A DNA stretch of 64,000 bases from Halobacillus sp. Marseille-Q1614 (GTDB lineage: Bacteria > Bacillota > Bacilli > Bacillales > Halobacillaceae). The position numbers were made by a program, and so were the translations under genes. How positions within the stretch are numbered: position 1 is the stretch's first letter; every line of letters starts with the position of its first letter. The stretch covers positions 3,224,001-3,288,000 of the forward strand of contig NZ_CADDWH010000001.1 of the NCBI RefSeq assembly GCF_902809865.1. The letters run 5' to 3'. The notes beneath the pieces are model-generated. The model did no database searches and was not told the DNA's origin. It saw only the letters and a list, made by a program, of their open reading frames with translations. This document shows, in pieces, positions 1-6,860 of the stretch.

Positions 1-560
1 GGCCTTAAATCGGGATGAATGCCCGCGACAAATAAAATTTCGCTTCTTAAGTAGTTGCCAACTCCCGCAATAAAAGCCTGGTCTAACAGAAGTGCTGTCC
101 ACCTTCTGCGGCGGAAACGCGAGCTTTTAAATCGCTCAACAAGTTCATCGGCTGTCACATAGTCATTTAAAAGGTCGGGACCGACTTTAGCGATAAATGG
201 GTGGATTTCTACTTCTTCATTCCTCAGTACCTCTATATCTGAAGCGCTGTAAAGGAGCGCAGATTTTTCCTCATTATGGATAGCAAAGCGAAGCTGGCGG
301 TTCGTCTTCGGATAATTATGAGCATTGCGTATATACCATTTTCCATACAGCTGGTTATGCGAGTAAACAGTATAGCCGTTATCAAAGCAGATCAGCATCG
401 CCTTTCCTTTTGTTTCTACTTTAAGGATGTTCGCGCTTTTCAATAATGACTCGTAGTCCTTTAAATGATCAAAAGCAAAAAAGATATCAAGTACAGGTTT
501 TCCGGTGATGGCTTTTTCCACATCATCCGCAGCACGTCGTATTTCTGGTCCTTCCGGCAT
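1..560 (-). CDS. nei: Endonuclease VIII (Nei), N-terminal part
   Basis: DNA glycosylase/AP lyase of the Fpg/Nei family, which removes oxidised pyrimidines. The reverse strand reads from ATG at 560-558 to the window edge without a stop, giving 186 codons. It opens MPEGPEIRRAADD: Pro2 and Glu3 are the family catalytic residues and the following RRAADD is typical of Nei rather than MutM. A helix-two-turn-helix DNA-binding segment (LDQAFIAGVGNYLRSEILF) lies near residues 157-175. The C-terminal zinc finger should lie beyond base 1, so the gene is cut by the window, not broken. A shared DNA-repair theme with splB nearby is inference. Confidence 0.9.
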   Translation of the reverse strand, partial: MPEGPEIRRAADDVEKAITGKPVLDIFFAFDHLKDYESLLKSANILKVETKGKAMLICFDNGYTVYSHNQLYGKWYIRNAHNYPKTNRQLRFAIHNEEKSALLYSASDIEVLRNEEVEIHPFIAKVGPDLLNDYVTADELVERFKSSRFRRRRWTALLLDQAFIAGVGNYLRSEILFVAGIHPDLR

Positions 561-600
561 TTTTTTCACCTTTTCTTTCCTATATTGTATTTAAATAAAA

Positions 601-687
601 GAGGGAAATGGCGAGACTCCTGCTTAAAAACGGGCGGCCGAGACCCCGCAGCGAGGAGGTTTCGTTAAGGGAAGCGAGCCAATCCTC
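601..687. repeat. Short copy of the structured intergenic repeat
   Basis: It contains the shared core GCGAGACTCCTGC...GAGACCCCGCAG...GAGGAGG...AAGCGAGCC. The two ends (GAGGGAAATGGC and GCCAATCCTC) are partly complementary. Related copies lie at 19924, 27617, 27824, 43185, 43357 and 58399. Confidence 0.6.
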
Positions 688-745
688 ATAAAGAATAGAA
701 TCTGTGTAAATGAATTATCGTATGTATTTAAAAGAAAAAGCAAAT

Positions 746-777
746 AAAAGGGATCTGAGAATGCTCAGATCCCTTTT
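746..777. terminator. Bidirectional intrinsic terminator
   Basis: A perfect 14-bp stem AAAAGGGATCTGAG / CTCAGATCCCTTTT with a 4-nt loop, T-rich on both sides. It lies just beyond the stop of the minus-strand dehydrogenase gene. Confidence 0.85.
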
Positions 778-789
778 TCTCATATTTAT

Positions 790-1659
790 TTAGCTGGTCA
801 TCAGCATGCCGCCGTTAATATGAATGAACTGTCCGGTAATATAAGTGGAATCATCTGAAGCAAGCAATACATAGCTTCCGACATGTTCTACAGGCTGGCC
901 TGGACGTCCCATTGGAGTTTCCGTGCCGAATTCTTCAACTTTTTCATCGTCAAAGGAAGCCGGAATGAGCGGTGTCCAGATAGGACCTGGCGCTACGCCG
1001 TTGACTCGGATGCCTTTTTCGACTAACTGTGCAGCCATCGATCTCGTAAAGGCAACGACAGCACCTTTTGTTGACGTATAATCGACAAGCTGTGGATTTC
1101 CTTTATAAGGGTTAACAGAAGCTGTATTAATGATGGCACTTCCACGCTCTAAGTGCGGGATAGCAGCTTTTGTCATGTAGAACACAGAATAAATATTGGT
1201 TTTAAATGTTCGTTCCAGCTGCTCAGCAGAGATCTCTGTAAGATCTCCTGTTGGATGCTGCTCGGCTGCGTTATTCACGAGAATATCCAATTTGCCAAGC
1301 TCATTTACCGTCTGCTCTACGGCGTCGCGGCACACAGATTCTTCGCCCACGTCGCCTGGAATTAAAATAGCGCGCCGGCCTTCCGCTTCTATTTTTTCCT
1401 TCGTATATTGTGCATCTTCATGTTCATCTAAATAGGAAATCGCGACGTCTGCCCCTTCTTTCGCATATCCAATCGCGACCGAACGTCCGATTCCGCTGTC
1501 GCCTCCTGTAATTAAAGCAACTTTTCCTTTTAATTTATTTCCACTTGTATAATCCTCATCCGCCTGAAGCGGCAGTGGATCCATTTCGCTTTCATAGCCA
1601 GGCTGTCTATTCTGTACCTGTCCCGGCTGTCCATCTGTTTGTCTATCCATGCGGCTCAT
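790..1659 (-). CDS. SDR-family oxidoreductase, general-stress type
   Basis: A 289-residue short-chain dehydrogenase/reductase. The NAD(P)-binding glycine motif TGGDSGIG is at residues 51-58, NNAA at 129-132, and the catalytic Ser181, Tyr194 and Lys198 (YTSTK) are all present. The extended hydrophilic N-terminus before the Rossmann fold is typical of the B. subtilis YdaD (GSP39)/YhdF/YhxC subgroup and of E. coli YghA. The substrate is unknown. It is divergent from the gas vesicle cluster, and a sigma-B-like promoter (1698-1722) precedes it, which matches the sigma-B control known for ydaD. The start ATG at 1659 has an AAGGAGG ribosome site. Confidence 0.88.
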   Translation of the reverse strand: MSRMDRQTDGQPGQVQNRQPGYESEMDPLPLQADEDYTSGNKLKGKVALITGGDSGIGRSVAIGYAKEGADVAISYLDEHEDAQYTKEKIEAEGRRAILIPGDVGEESVCRDAVEQTVNELGKLDILVNNAAEQHPTGDLTEISAEQLERTFKTNIYSVFYMTKAAIPHLERGSAIINTASVNPYKGNPQLVDYTSTKGAVVAFTRSMAAQLVEKGIRVNGVAPGPIWTPLIPASFDDEKVEEFGTETPMGRPGQPVEHVGSYVLLASDDSTYITGQFIHINGGMLMTS

Positions 1660-1697
1660 ATATAAATTCCTCCTTGTAATTTGTCCCTAGACGTTTC

Positions 1698-1722
1698 ATT
1701 CCACCTGGGCAAATTTTCAAAC
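1698..1722 (-). promoter_or_regulatory. Sigma-B-like promoter for the SDR gene
   Basis: Reading the minus strand, GTTTGA (1722-1717), 13 nt, then TGGAAT (1703-1698). The sigma-B consensus is GTTTAA-N12-15-GGGWAT, so each box differs at one position. It ends 38 bp before the start codon. Confidence 0.55.
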
Positions 1723-1788
1723 TATGGAAGTTGTAATTATTATGTTGAAAAAGGGCTTTATGACAATTTAATCCATACGTCTTATACG

Positions 1789-1815
1789 GTTTAAGTCCCT
1801 AGTAAAAAAGGGTAT
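1789..1815 (+). promoter_or_regulatory. Sigma-B promoter P1 of the gas vesicle cluster
   Basis: GTTTAA (1789-1794), 15-nt spacer, GGGTAT (1810-1815). Both hexamers match the Bacillus sigma-B consensus exactly, with spacing at the upper end of the usual range. It points toward gvpQ, about 140 bp upstream of its start. Confidence 0.7.
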
Positions 1816-1877
1816 GGATGAACTATGCCTTGAGATGTGAAATATCTACTAATTTAAACAAAACATTTCTAATATAG

Positions 1878-1902
1878 GTTTTAAGTTTCTGTACGTGGGA
1901 AT
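1878..1902 (+). promoter_or_regulatory. Second sigma-B-like promoter P2 of the gas vesicle cluster
   Basis: GTTTTAA at 1878-1884, 12 nt, then GGGAAT (1897-1902). Counted from the GTTT core the spacing is 15 nt, within the sigma-B range. It lies about 50 bp before gvpQ, so P1 and P2 would form a tandem arrangement. Confidence 0.5.
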
Positions 1903-1953
1903 TTTGATTAAAAGCCCAAAGCTTGAATGCTTGAAAAAAAGTAGGTGATGAAC

Positions 1954-2502
1954 ATGAGTCGTAAGGAAAATCAACACGACGATTCATCCGATAATATTTT
2001 TGAGAAAGTTGAAGGGGGTGTTAAAAAGTCAGCCAGAGCCGTCAAAAAACAATGGCCCCGAGTTAAACGAGTAGCAAAAAAAGCAGATGACCCGGCAGAA
2101 GCTAAAGAATATGCAGAAGATGAAGTAAAAGATGAAATGAGCGATCAAGTTAAGAAGCAGTTTAAAAAGCAGATTCAATCTGGGGCAGGCAAGCTAAGGG
2201 ATAACCTTGAAGAGAAGAAAGAAGAAAATGCCGATAAAGTTCACAGTAAAGCACAGGATGCTAAAGAGAAAATGCAGGAAAACCTGCTTGAATTTAGAGA
2301 AGGCGTCAAATCTTTTAAGGAATCCGGCGAGGAAGTACAGGAGAAAATAAGCGGGAATGCGCCTTCTGATAATAAGAAAGACAAATCAAAAGTCAAAAAC
2401 AGCACCGATATTAAGGGTGTAAGCAGCCTGAAGAGTTATGACCAAGTCAAAGGCTCTAATGATATTAAAGGAGCCTCTCATATTAAAGGTTATTTTGATT
2501 AA
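1954..2502 (+). CDS. gvpQ: Gas vesicle accessory protein GvpQ
   Basis: A 182-residue, highly charged, Lys/Glu-rich helical protein with no membrane segment. It occupies the gvpQ position of the Bacillus megaterium cluster, directly before the structural gene. Its C-terminus carries imperfect repeats (SSLKSYDQVKGSNDIKG, SHIKGYF). The biochemical role is unknown. ATG 1954 is chosen because AGGTGAT, a near-perfect Shine-Dalgarno, sits 4 nt upstream; the GTG at 1945 would overlap that site. It is the first gene after the two sigma-B-like promoters. Assignment rests on synteny and charge pattern. Confidence 0.75.
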   Translation: MSRKENQHDDSSDNIFEKVEGGVKKSARAVKKQWPRVKRVAKKADDPAEAKEYAEDEVKDEMSDQVKKQFKKQIQSGAGKLRDNLEEKKEENADKVHSKAQDAKEKMQENLLEFREGVKSFKESGEEVQEKISGNAPSDNKKDKSKVKNSTDIKGVSSLKSYDQVKGSNDIKGASHIKGYFD

Positions 2503-2526
2503 TTATTGAAAGGAGCATGATGAAAG

Positions 2527-2826
2527 ATGGCTATTCAAAAGTCAACAGATAGTTCAAGTTTAGCAGAGGTAATTGACCGTATTTTGGATAAAGGGATTGT
2601 AATTGATGCTTATGCTCGTATTTCAGTAGTAGGTATTGAATTAATCACCATTGAAGCAAGAGTGGTAATTGCCAGTGTGGATACTTGGTTACGCTACGCT
2701 GAAGCCGTTGGACTTCTTCGCGATGAAGTGGAAGAAGAAGGACTGGGCGGCCGCTTAAGCGACCAGGAGTATTCTAGACCTTCTCAGCAGTCTCAGCAAA
2801 ATGAACGTGCCCAATTTAATATTTAA
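2527..2826 (+). CDS. gvpB: Gas vesicle major structural protein (GvpB/GvpA)
   Basis: A 99-residue member of the GvpA family, the small hydrophobic protein that polymerises into the ribbed gas vesicle wall. The conserved core [23 protein letters not shown]...[28 protein letters not shown] occupies residues 12-64 and matches the helix-strand-strand-helix fold of the family. A polar, Gln/Ser-rich tail (about residues 70-99) makes it longer than the 70-residue archetype. The ribosome site AAAGGAG precedes ATG 2527. It is followed by a hairpin (2834-2863) that may raise its yield over the assembly genes. Only one such gene is present here. Confidence 0.93.
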   Translation: MAIQKSTDSSSLAEVIDRILDKGIVIDAYARISVVGIELITIEARVVIASVDTWLRYAEAVGLLRDEVEEEGLGGRLSDQEYSRPSQQSQQNERAQFNI

Positions 2827-2833
2827 ACAAAAA

Positions 2834-2863
2834 AGAGGGCTGGAGTTCAACCTCTAGTCCTCT
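2834..2863 (+). promoter_or_regulatory. Stem-loop between gvpB and the assembly genes
   Basis: A 12-bp stem AGAGGGCTGGAG / CTCTAGTCCTCT with two G-U pairs and a 6-nt loop, starting 8 nt after the gvpB stop. No strong T tract follows. It is better read as an mRNA-stabilising or partly terminating structure than as a full terminator. Confidence 0.6.
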
Positions 2864-2896
2864 CATTTAATGTTTAGGATAGTGAGGGATTAGCTT

Positions 2897-3160
2897 ATGA
2901 AAATTATGGACAATGTGACGGATTTTTTTAGAGAGCATATTGCTCCGCCTCATAAAATCATTTCCGTAAAAAAGCGGGAAGAGGATGAAGGCTGGCGGGT
3001 ACTTGTAGAAGTTATCGAAGAAAGAGAATATATGCGCAAGTACGCGCATGATGAAATGATTGGTTTATATGAAGTGATGATAGACAGTGATAAAGAAGTT
3101 GAAGAATTTAACCGAATCAGCTTAAGATTCCGCAGTGATTTGGAAGAGCAGGAACAATGA
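2897..3160 (+). CDS. gvpR: Gas vesicle protein GvpR (GvpO family)
   Basis: An 87-residue charged protein matching the GvpO/GvpR family: an N-terminal helix, then beta-rich GWRVLVEVIEEREYMRK (about residues 33-49) and LYEVMIDSDKEVEEFNRISLRF near the C-terminus. In haloarchaea GvpO is needed for vesicle formation; in B. megaterium gvpR follows gvpB, as here. The molecular role is unclear. The gene starts 70 bp after gvpB, beyond the hairpin, and is followed 17 bp later by gvpN. Start ATG 2897 is followed by an in-frame ATG at 2906; the upstream one is kept because GAGGGATTAG sits before it. Confidence 0.8.
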   Translation: MKIMDNVTDFFREHIAPPHKIISVKKREEDEGWRVLVEVIEEREYMRKYAHDEMIGLYEVMIDSDKEVEEFNRISLRFRSDLEEQEQ

Positions 3161-3177
3161 TATAGGGAGGGGAGAGC

Positions 3178-4098
3178 ATGACAACATTAAAACCCACCAG
3201 GCTGACGTCTAAAACGCAGCAAAACGTGTACGACCATCCCTATTTTAAAAGCCTGATTAAACGGTCTCAAAGGTATTTAGCTGCCGGATATCCGGTTCAT
3301 TATACAGGACCATCAGGGATAGGGAAGACTACACTTGCCCTCCATCTTGCTAAAAAACGCAATCGTCCTGTCCTTTTGATTAATGGAAATAAGGACTTAT
3401 CAAATGAGGACTTAATTGGAGCATATACCGGTTACCGGCGTAAGAAGCTTAACGATAATTTTGTCAGAACCGTTCATAAGATTGAGGAAAACGTTTCTGA
3501 AGAATGGGTGAACGGCCGTCTGTACGAAGCTGTAAAAGAAGGATACACGGTCGTCTATGACGAATTTACCCGATCTCAGCCGGAAACTAACAATTTATTT
3601 CTTTCGATATTAGAAGAAGGCATTCTTCCCCTTTACGGCACGAAGCGGACAGAATCCTATATTGATGTCCATCCGGATTTTTCGATTATTTTTACGAGTA
3701 ATCCTGCCGAATATGCAGGGGTTTATCAATCACAGGATGCACTGCTTGACCGAATGATTACGCTGTCTCTTCATTCGATGGATGAAGAAGCGGAAATTGC
3801 GGTTGTCAGCAGCAGGACTGCCATCAGTCAGGAAAAAGCGGAAAAAATTGTAGGGTTCATAAACGGTGTACGGGGAATATGTGAAGGAGCCGATGGGGAA
3901 GACAATTTAAGCTTACGGGCTTCGCTGATGATAGCGGAAGTCGTTCAAAGATATAACATTAAAGTAAATGGAAGCAATGAGGAATTTCAGGATATTTGTC
4001 TTGATATTACACTTTATCCGCTGCAAGTCTGCACACAGTATTCAGAGTCATTTGATGAATTAAAAGAAAAGATTTTAGATGAATGCAGAAAGGTATAG
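3178..4098 (+). CDS. gvpN: Gas vesicle AAA+ ATPase GvpN
   Basis: A 306-residue MoxR-like AAA+ ATPase that enhances gas vesicle growth or assembly. Visible motifs are Walker A GPSGIGKT (residues 44-51), Walker B VVYDEF (125-130), sensor-1 FTSN (172-175) and a candidate arginine finger in DRM (191-193). The family uses ATP hydrolysis to remodel GvpC or shell components in other organisms; no gvpC is seen here. It sits in the assembly half of the operon, 12 bp before gvpF. The ribosome site AGGGAGGGGAG is strong. Length and motif order are normal. Confidence 0.93.
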   Translation: MTTLKPTRLTSKTQQNVYDHPYFKSLIKRSQRYLAAGYPVHYTGPSGIGKTTLALHLAKKRNRPVLLINGNKDLSNEDLIGAYTGYRRKKLNDNFVRTVHKIEENVSEEWVNGRLYEAVKEGYTVVYDEFTRSQPETNNLFLSILEEGILPLYGTKRTESYIDVHPDFSIIFTSNPAEYAGVYQSQDALLDRMITLSLHSMDEEAEIAVVSSRTAISQEKAEKIVGFINGVRGICEGADGEDNLSLRASLMIAEVVQRYNIKVNGSNEEFQDICLDITLYPLQVCTQYSESFDELKEKILDECRKV

Positions 4099-4110
4099 GG
4101 GGATTTGCAC

Positions 4111-4875
4111 ATGGATCAGGAAACAGGAATTTATATTTTTTGCAGTATTCAGACCAATGAAAAACCAGAGTTTGAACCCATTGAATTTGAAGGTGAAACC
4201 CGCGAAATTTTCACGATTCATTATCAGGATGCGGCAATGATTGCGGCTGAAGTGCCGATGAAGATTTATCACCCGAATAAAGATAACCTAATGCTTCACC
4301 AGCAGGTTATCTCCAGCGTAATGGAAGTATCCGACACAGTAGTTCCGATTAGTTTTGGAAATGTTTTCAATTCCTCGGAAGATGTCGAAGTTCTGTTGGA
4401 AAATCTTTATCCGCAGCTGTCTAAGCTGTTCCCGGAAATTAAGAATAAAATCGAGGTTGGCCTAAAAGTAGTCGGTAAGAAAGAATGGCTCGAAGAACAG
4501 ATTTCTCACAATGAAAAAGTGATGAAGCAGAAAAACCAGGTGTCCCAAAAATCGAAGGATGCCGGCTATTTCGACCGTATTCAGTTAGGGGAAATGGCTC
4601 GTAAATTCTTCACTTCCCTCCAGGAAGAAATCGAACGTGATATTCATGAGCCGCTGCTTAAGCTTTCAGCATCCGCTAAAGCTAATGATCCAATCGGTGA
4701 AAAAATGCTGTTGAACGGCTCGTATCTGATCGATCGTGAAAAAGAAGATCAATTTGATGCGAAAGTTAATGAACTTCACGATAAATGGCAGGAAAAAGTC
4801 GATTTCAAATATACCGGTCCATGGCCGGCGTATAACTTTATCAATATTAAGTTAAAGGTGGAGGAACCGACATGA
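4111..4875 (+). CDS. gvpF: Gas vesicle protein GvpF (GvpF/GvpL family)
   Basis: A 254-residue member of the GvpF/L family, a two-domain fold found at the gas-facing surface or in the assembly complex around GvpA. Hallmarks are GIYIF at the N-terminus and the C-terminal TGPWPAYNFINI, shared almost word for word with GvpL downstream. A lysine-rich helical segment lies in the middle (about 130-200). ATG 4111 is preferred over the TTG at 4105 because AGGGGGAT is spaced 6 nt before it. Its stop overlaps gvpG (ATGA). Confidence 0.9.
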   Translation: MDQETGIYIFCSIQTNEKPEFEPIEFEGETREIFTIHYQDAAMIAAEVPMKIYHPNKDNLMLHQQVISSVMEVSDTVVPISFGNVFNSSEDVEVLLENLYPQLSKLFPEIKNKIEVGLKVVGKKEWLEEQISHNEKVMKQKNQVSQKSKDAGYFDRIQLGEMARKFFTSLQEEIERDIHEPLLKLSASAKANDPIGEKMLLNGSYLIDREKEDQFDAKVNELHDKWQEKVDFKYTGPWPAYNFINIKLKVEEPT

Positions 4876-5123
4876 TTTTTAAATTATTCACTTCGCCCAT
4901 CAGCCTGCTGAAGAAAGTCGGGGAACATGTCAAAGAAGAAGTGGATAAAGAGTATTATGATTTGGAGCATATTCAGCAAAAGCTCATACACCTGCAAATG
5001 ATGTATGAGCTAGAGGAAGTCTCAGAGGAAGTCTATAAGGAACAGGAAGAAGAACTGCTGCAGCGATATGAAACTGCCAAGAGACTGGAGATGGAACAGT
5101 GGCAGGATTTAACGAAGAGATAA
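4872..5123 (+). CDS. gvpG: Gas vesicle protein GvpG
   Basis: An 83-residue, strongly helical, acidic protein matching the GvpG family: an N-terminal hydrophobic stretch (MIFKLFTSPISLLKKVGEHV) followed by a long coiled-coil-like Glu/Lys/Gln helix (residues 23-83). GvpG is an accessory protein that interacts with GvpF and GvpL in haloarchaeal studies. It overlaps the end of gvpF by 4 nt, which implies translational coupling, and gvpL follows within about 20 bp. Confidence 0.87.
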   Translation: MIFKLFTSPISLLKKVGEHVKEEVDKEYYDLEHIQQKLIHLQMMYELEEVSEEVYKEQEEELLQRYETAKRLEMEQWQDLTKR

Positions 5124-5145
5124 ATTACAGGGGAGAATGGCGATT

Positions 5146-5961
5146 ATGGGTAAATTCATTTATTTATACGGCATTATCAAGTCACCACTGGATGGGGCGG
5201 ATCCTTTCTCTTCAATGAAAGGAATCGATGACGAACACGAGGTTCATTTAAAGGAATTTGGTGAGTTGTCAGCAGTCGTCTGTCATGTGGATGAGTCAGA
5301 ATACGGGGAAGAAGTCTTAGAAGAGAAAACAAACCAGATGGAATGGGTTCAGAAAAAAGCCTTCCATCACCATGAAATGTTAATGAAGCTTAATGAAGAA
5401 AAAACCATTATACCGATGAAATTTTGTACGATTTACCAGAGCGAAAACAGCCTGGCAAAGATGATAGATGATTATAAATCACAAATGCTGACACTAATAG
5501 AGCAGCTTGATGGAAAAGAAGAATGGAACTTGAAAATATATTGTGATCGCGAAAAGTTAACGAAACTGGTCGCCGATCACAATTTGAATATAAAAGAAAA
5601 GAAAGAAGAAATCGCCCAGATGTCAAAAGGGCGCCAATATTTAGAAACAAGAAAACTTGATCAATATATAGAGCAGGAAGCCGAAAAAGAGGAAGCTCAG
5701 TTTGGTTCCGACCTTCACGGTCAATTAATTGAGTGGAGCATACAGGATACTGTAAAGAAGAATTGGAAGCGTGATGTCACAGGAAGAGAAGAAGATATGT
5801 GCTGGAACAGTGCTTATCTTGTTCCACTGAAGGATGTAGAGAATTTTCTAGGGTTAATTTCAGAAGCCAGTGAAAAGCATAAAGATTCCGGTTATATCCT
5901 TGAAGTCACTGGTCCGTGGCCGGCGTATCACTTCGTAAATCTATTGCAAAGCGAGGAGTAA
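5146..5961 (+). CDS. gvpL: Gas vesicle protein GvpL (GvpF/GvpL family)
   Basis: A 271-residue paralogue of GvpF. It opens MGKFIYLYGIIK and ends TGPWPAYHFVNLL, the same C-terminal signature as GvpF. GvpL is thought to act as a hub of the accessory complex that nucleates vesicle assembly (known for haloarchaea). The middle (about residues 140-190) is Lys/Glu rich. ATG 5146 is preferred because the ribosome site AGGGGAG (5129-5135) is 10 nt away; the in-frame ATG at 5137 would be only 1 nt from it. The stop is 3 bp from gvpS. Confidence 0.9.
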   Translation: MGKFIYLYGIIKSPLDGADPFSSMKGIDDEHEVHLKEFGELSAVVCHVDESEYGEEVLEEKTNQMEWVQKKAFHHHEMLMKLNEEKTIIPMKFCTIYQSENSLAKMIDDYKSQMLTLIEQLDGKEEWNLKIYCDREKLTKLVADHNLNIKEKKEEIAQMSKGRQYLETRKLDQYIEQEAEKEEAQFGSDLHGQLIEWSIQDTVKKNWKRDVTGREEDMCWNSAYLVPLKDVENFLGLISEASEKHKDSGYILEVTGPWPAYHFVNLLQSEE

Positions 5962-5964
5962 GCA

Positions 5965-6222
5965 ATGTCGTATAGAGAAGACTTTAAAAACAAAGAAGTT
6001 GGCCTAATCGATATTCTTGATACGGTCCTCGATAAAGGAGTAGCGATTAAGGGAGATCTTATTATTTCAATTGCTGGAATTGATCTAGTGTATCTCGACT
6101 TGCGTGTGCTCATCTCATCTGTCGAAACCCTCGTGCAGGCAAAAATGGACACGGACTCGATATCTTCGAAGCGATTTGATCAAGAGAAGGAGGATTTAAC
6201 TTATGTCACAGAGCAGTCTTAA
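5965..6222 (+). CDS. gvpS: Gas vesicle minor structural protein GvpS
   Basis: An 85-residue GvpA-like protein: LIDILDTVLDKGVAIKGDLIISI...GIDLVYLDLRVLISSVETL (residues 13-52) follows the GvpA core pattern. Such minor GvpA paralogues (GvpJ, GvpM, GvpS) are believed to form the conical tips or nucleate the wall. Unlike GvpB it lacks a long polar tail. It overlaps gvpK by 20 nt, so the two are probably translationally coupled. Confidence 0.85.
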   Translation: MSYREDFKNKEVGLIDILDTVLDKGVAIKGDLIISIAGIDLVYLDLRVLISSVETLVQAKMDTDSISSKRFDQEKEDLTYVTEQS

Positions 6223-6502
6223 GCATCAGCCTCCCAAAAGCGGAAGAATTAATCTCGATCCTCAAGGTGCCGAACAAGGTCTAGCGCAGCTCGTTTTAAC
6301 TGTCATCGAGCTGTTAAGGCAGCTTGTCGAACGGCATGCCATCCGCCGAGTAGATGGAGGCACATTAACAGAAGAAGAAATTGAAAACCTGGGCCTCGCC
6401 CTGATGAACTTAGAAGTGAAGATGGATGAGCTGAAAGAGATTTTTGACCTGGATGATGAGGATTTAAACATCGACCTTGGTCCTCTTGGAAACTTACTAT
6501 AG
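6203..6502 (+). CDS. gvpK: Gas vesicle protein GvpK
   Basis: A 99-residue protein of the GvpK family. The conserved core is GLAQLVLTVIELLRQLVERHAIRRVDGGTLTEEEIENLGLALMNLEVKMDELKEIF (residues 25-80), followed by an acidic tail. It is required for vesicle formation in B. megaterium-type clusters, but the precise function is unknown. ATG 6203 lies inside gvpS with AAGGAGG at a normal distance. The next gene, gvpJ, starts 15 bp after the stop. Confidence 0.9.
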   Translation: MSQSSLKHQPPKSGRINLDPQGAEQGLAQLVLTVIELLRQLVERHAIRRVDGGTLTEEEIENLGLALMNLEVKMDELKEIFDLDDEDLNIDLGPLGNLL

Positions 6503-6517
6503 AAAGGAAGGTCAATT

Positions 6518-6838
6518 ATGGCAGTAGAACATCCAACACAGTCATCAAGCCTAGTGGACGTTTTAGAAACCGTCCTTGATAAAGGAGTAGTTATCGCAGG
6601 GGATATCCGAGTGGGAATTGCCGATGTCGAACTCCTCACAATTAAAATTCGGCTTATTGTAGCTTCAGTAGATAAAGCAAAAGAAATTGGCATGGACTGG
6701 TGGGAAACCGATCCATACCTGAATTCTAAAGCAGCTGAGCAAAATAACGAGCAGCTTGAGAAAGAGAATAAAGAACTGCAGAAGCGTATCGAACAATTGG
6801 AAAAAAACACAGGACGATCAAATAACCGATTCGTATAA
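6518..6838 (+). CDS. gvpJ: Gas vesicle minor structural protein GvpJ
   Basis: A 106-residue GvpA paralogue. The core LVDVLETVLDKGVVIAGDIRVGI...VELLTIKIRLIVASVDKA (residues 11-52) is joined to a Gln/Glu/Lys coiled-coil tail (about 70-100). GvpJ is a low-abundance wall protein thought to help start or shape the bicone. The tail distinguishes it from GvpS. It has a strong AGAAAGGAAGG ribosome site and lies between gvpK and gvpT in the order known for B. megaterium. Confidence 0.88.
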   Translation: MAVEHPTQSSSLVDVLETVLDKGVVIAGDIRVGIADVELLTIKIRLIVASVDKAKEIGMDWWETDPYLNSKAAEQNNEQLEKENKELQKRIEQLEKNTGRSNNRFV

Positions 6839-6860
6839 AATTTTGGAGGAGTGAAGAGTA

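Noticed and set aside
3178-4098. MoxR-type AAA+ ATPase as part of a defence or counter-conflict system
   Set aside because: It is flanked by gvpR and gvpF and has the GvpN motif set; the gas vesicle role explains it.
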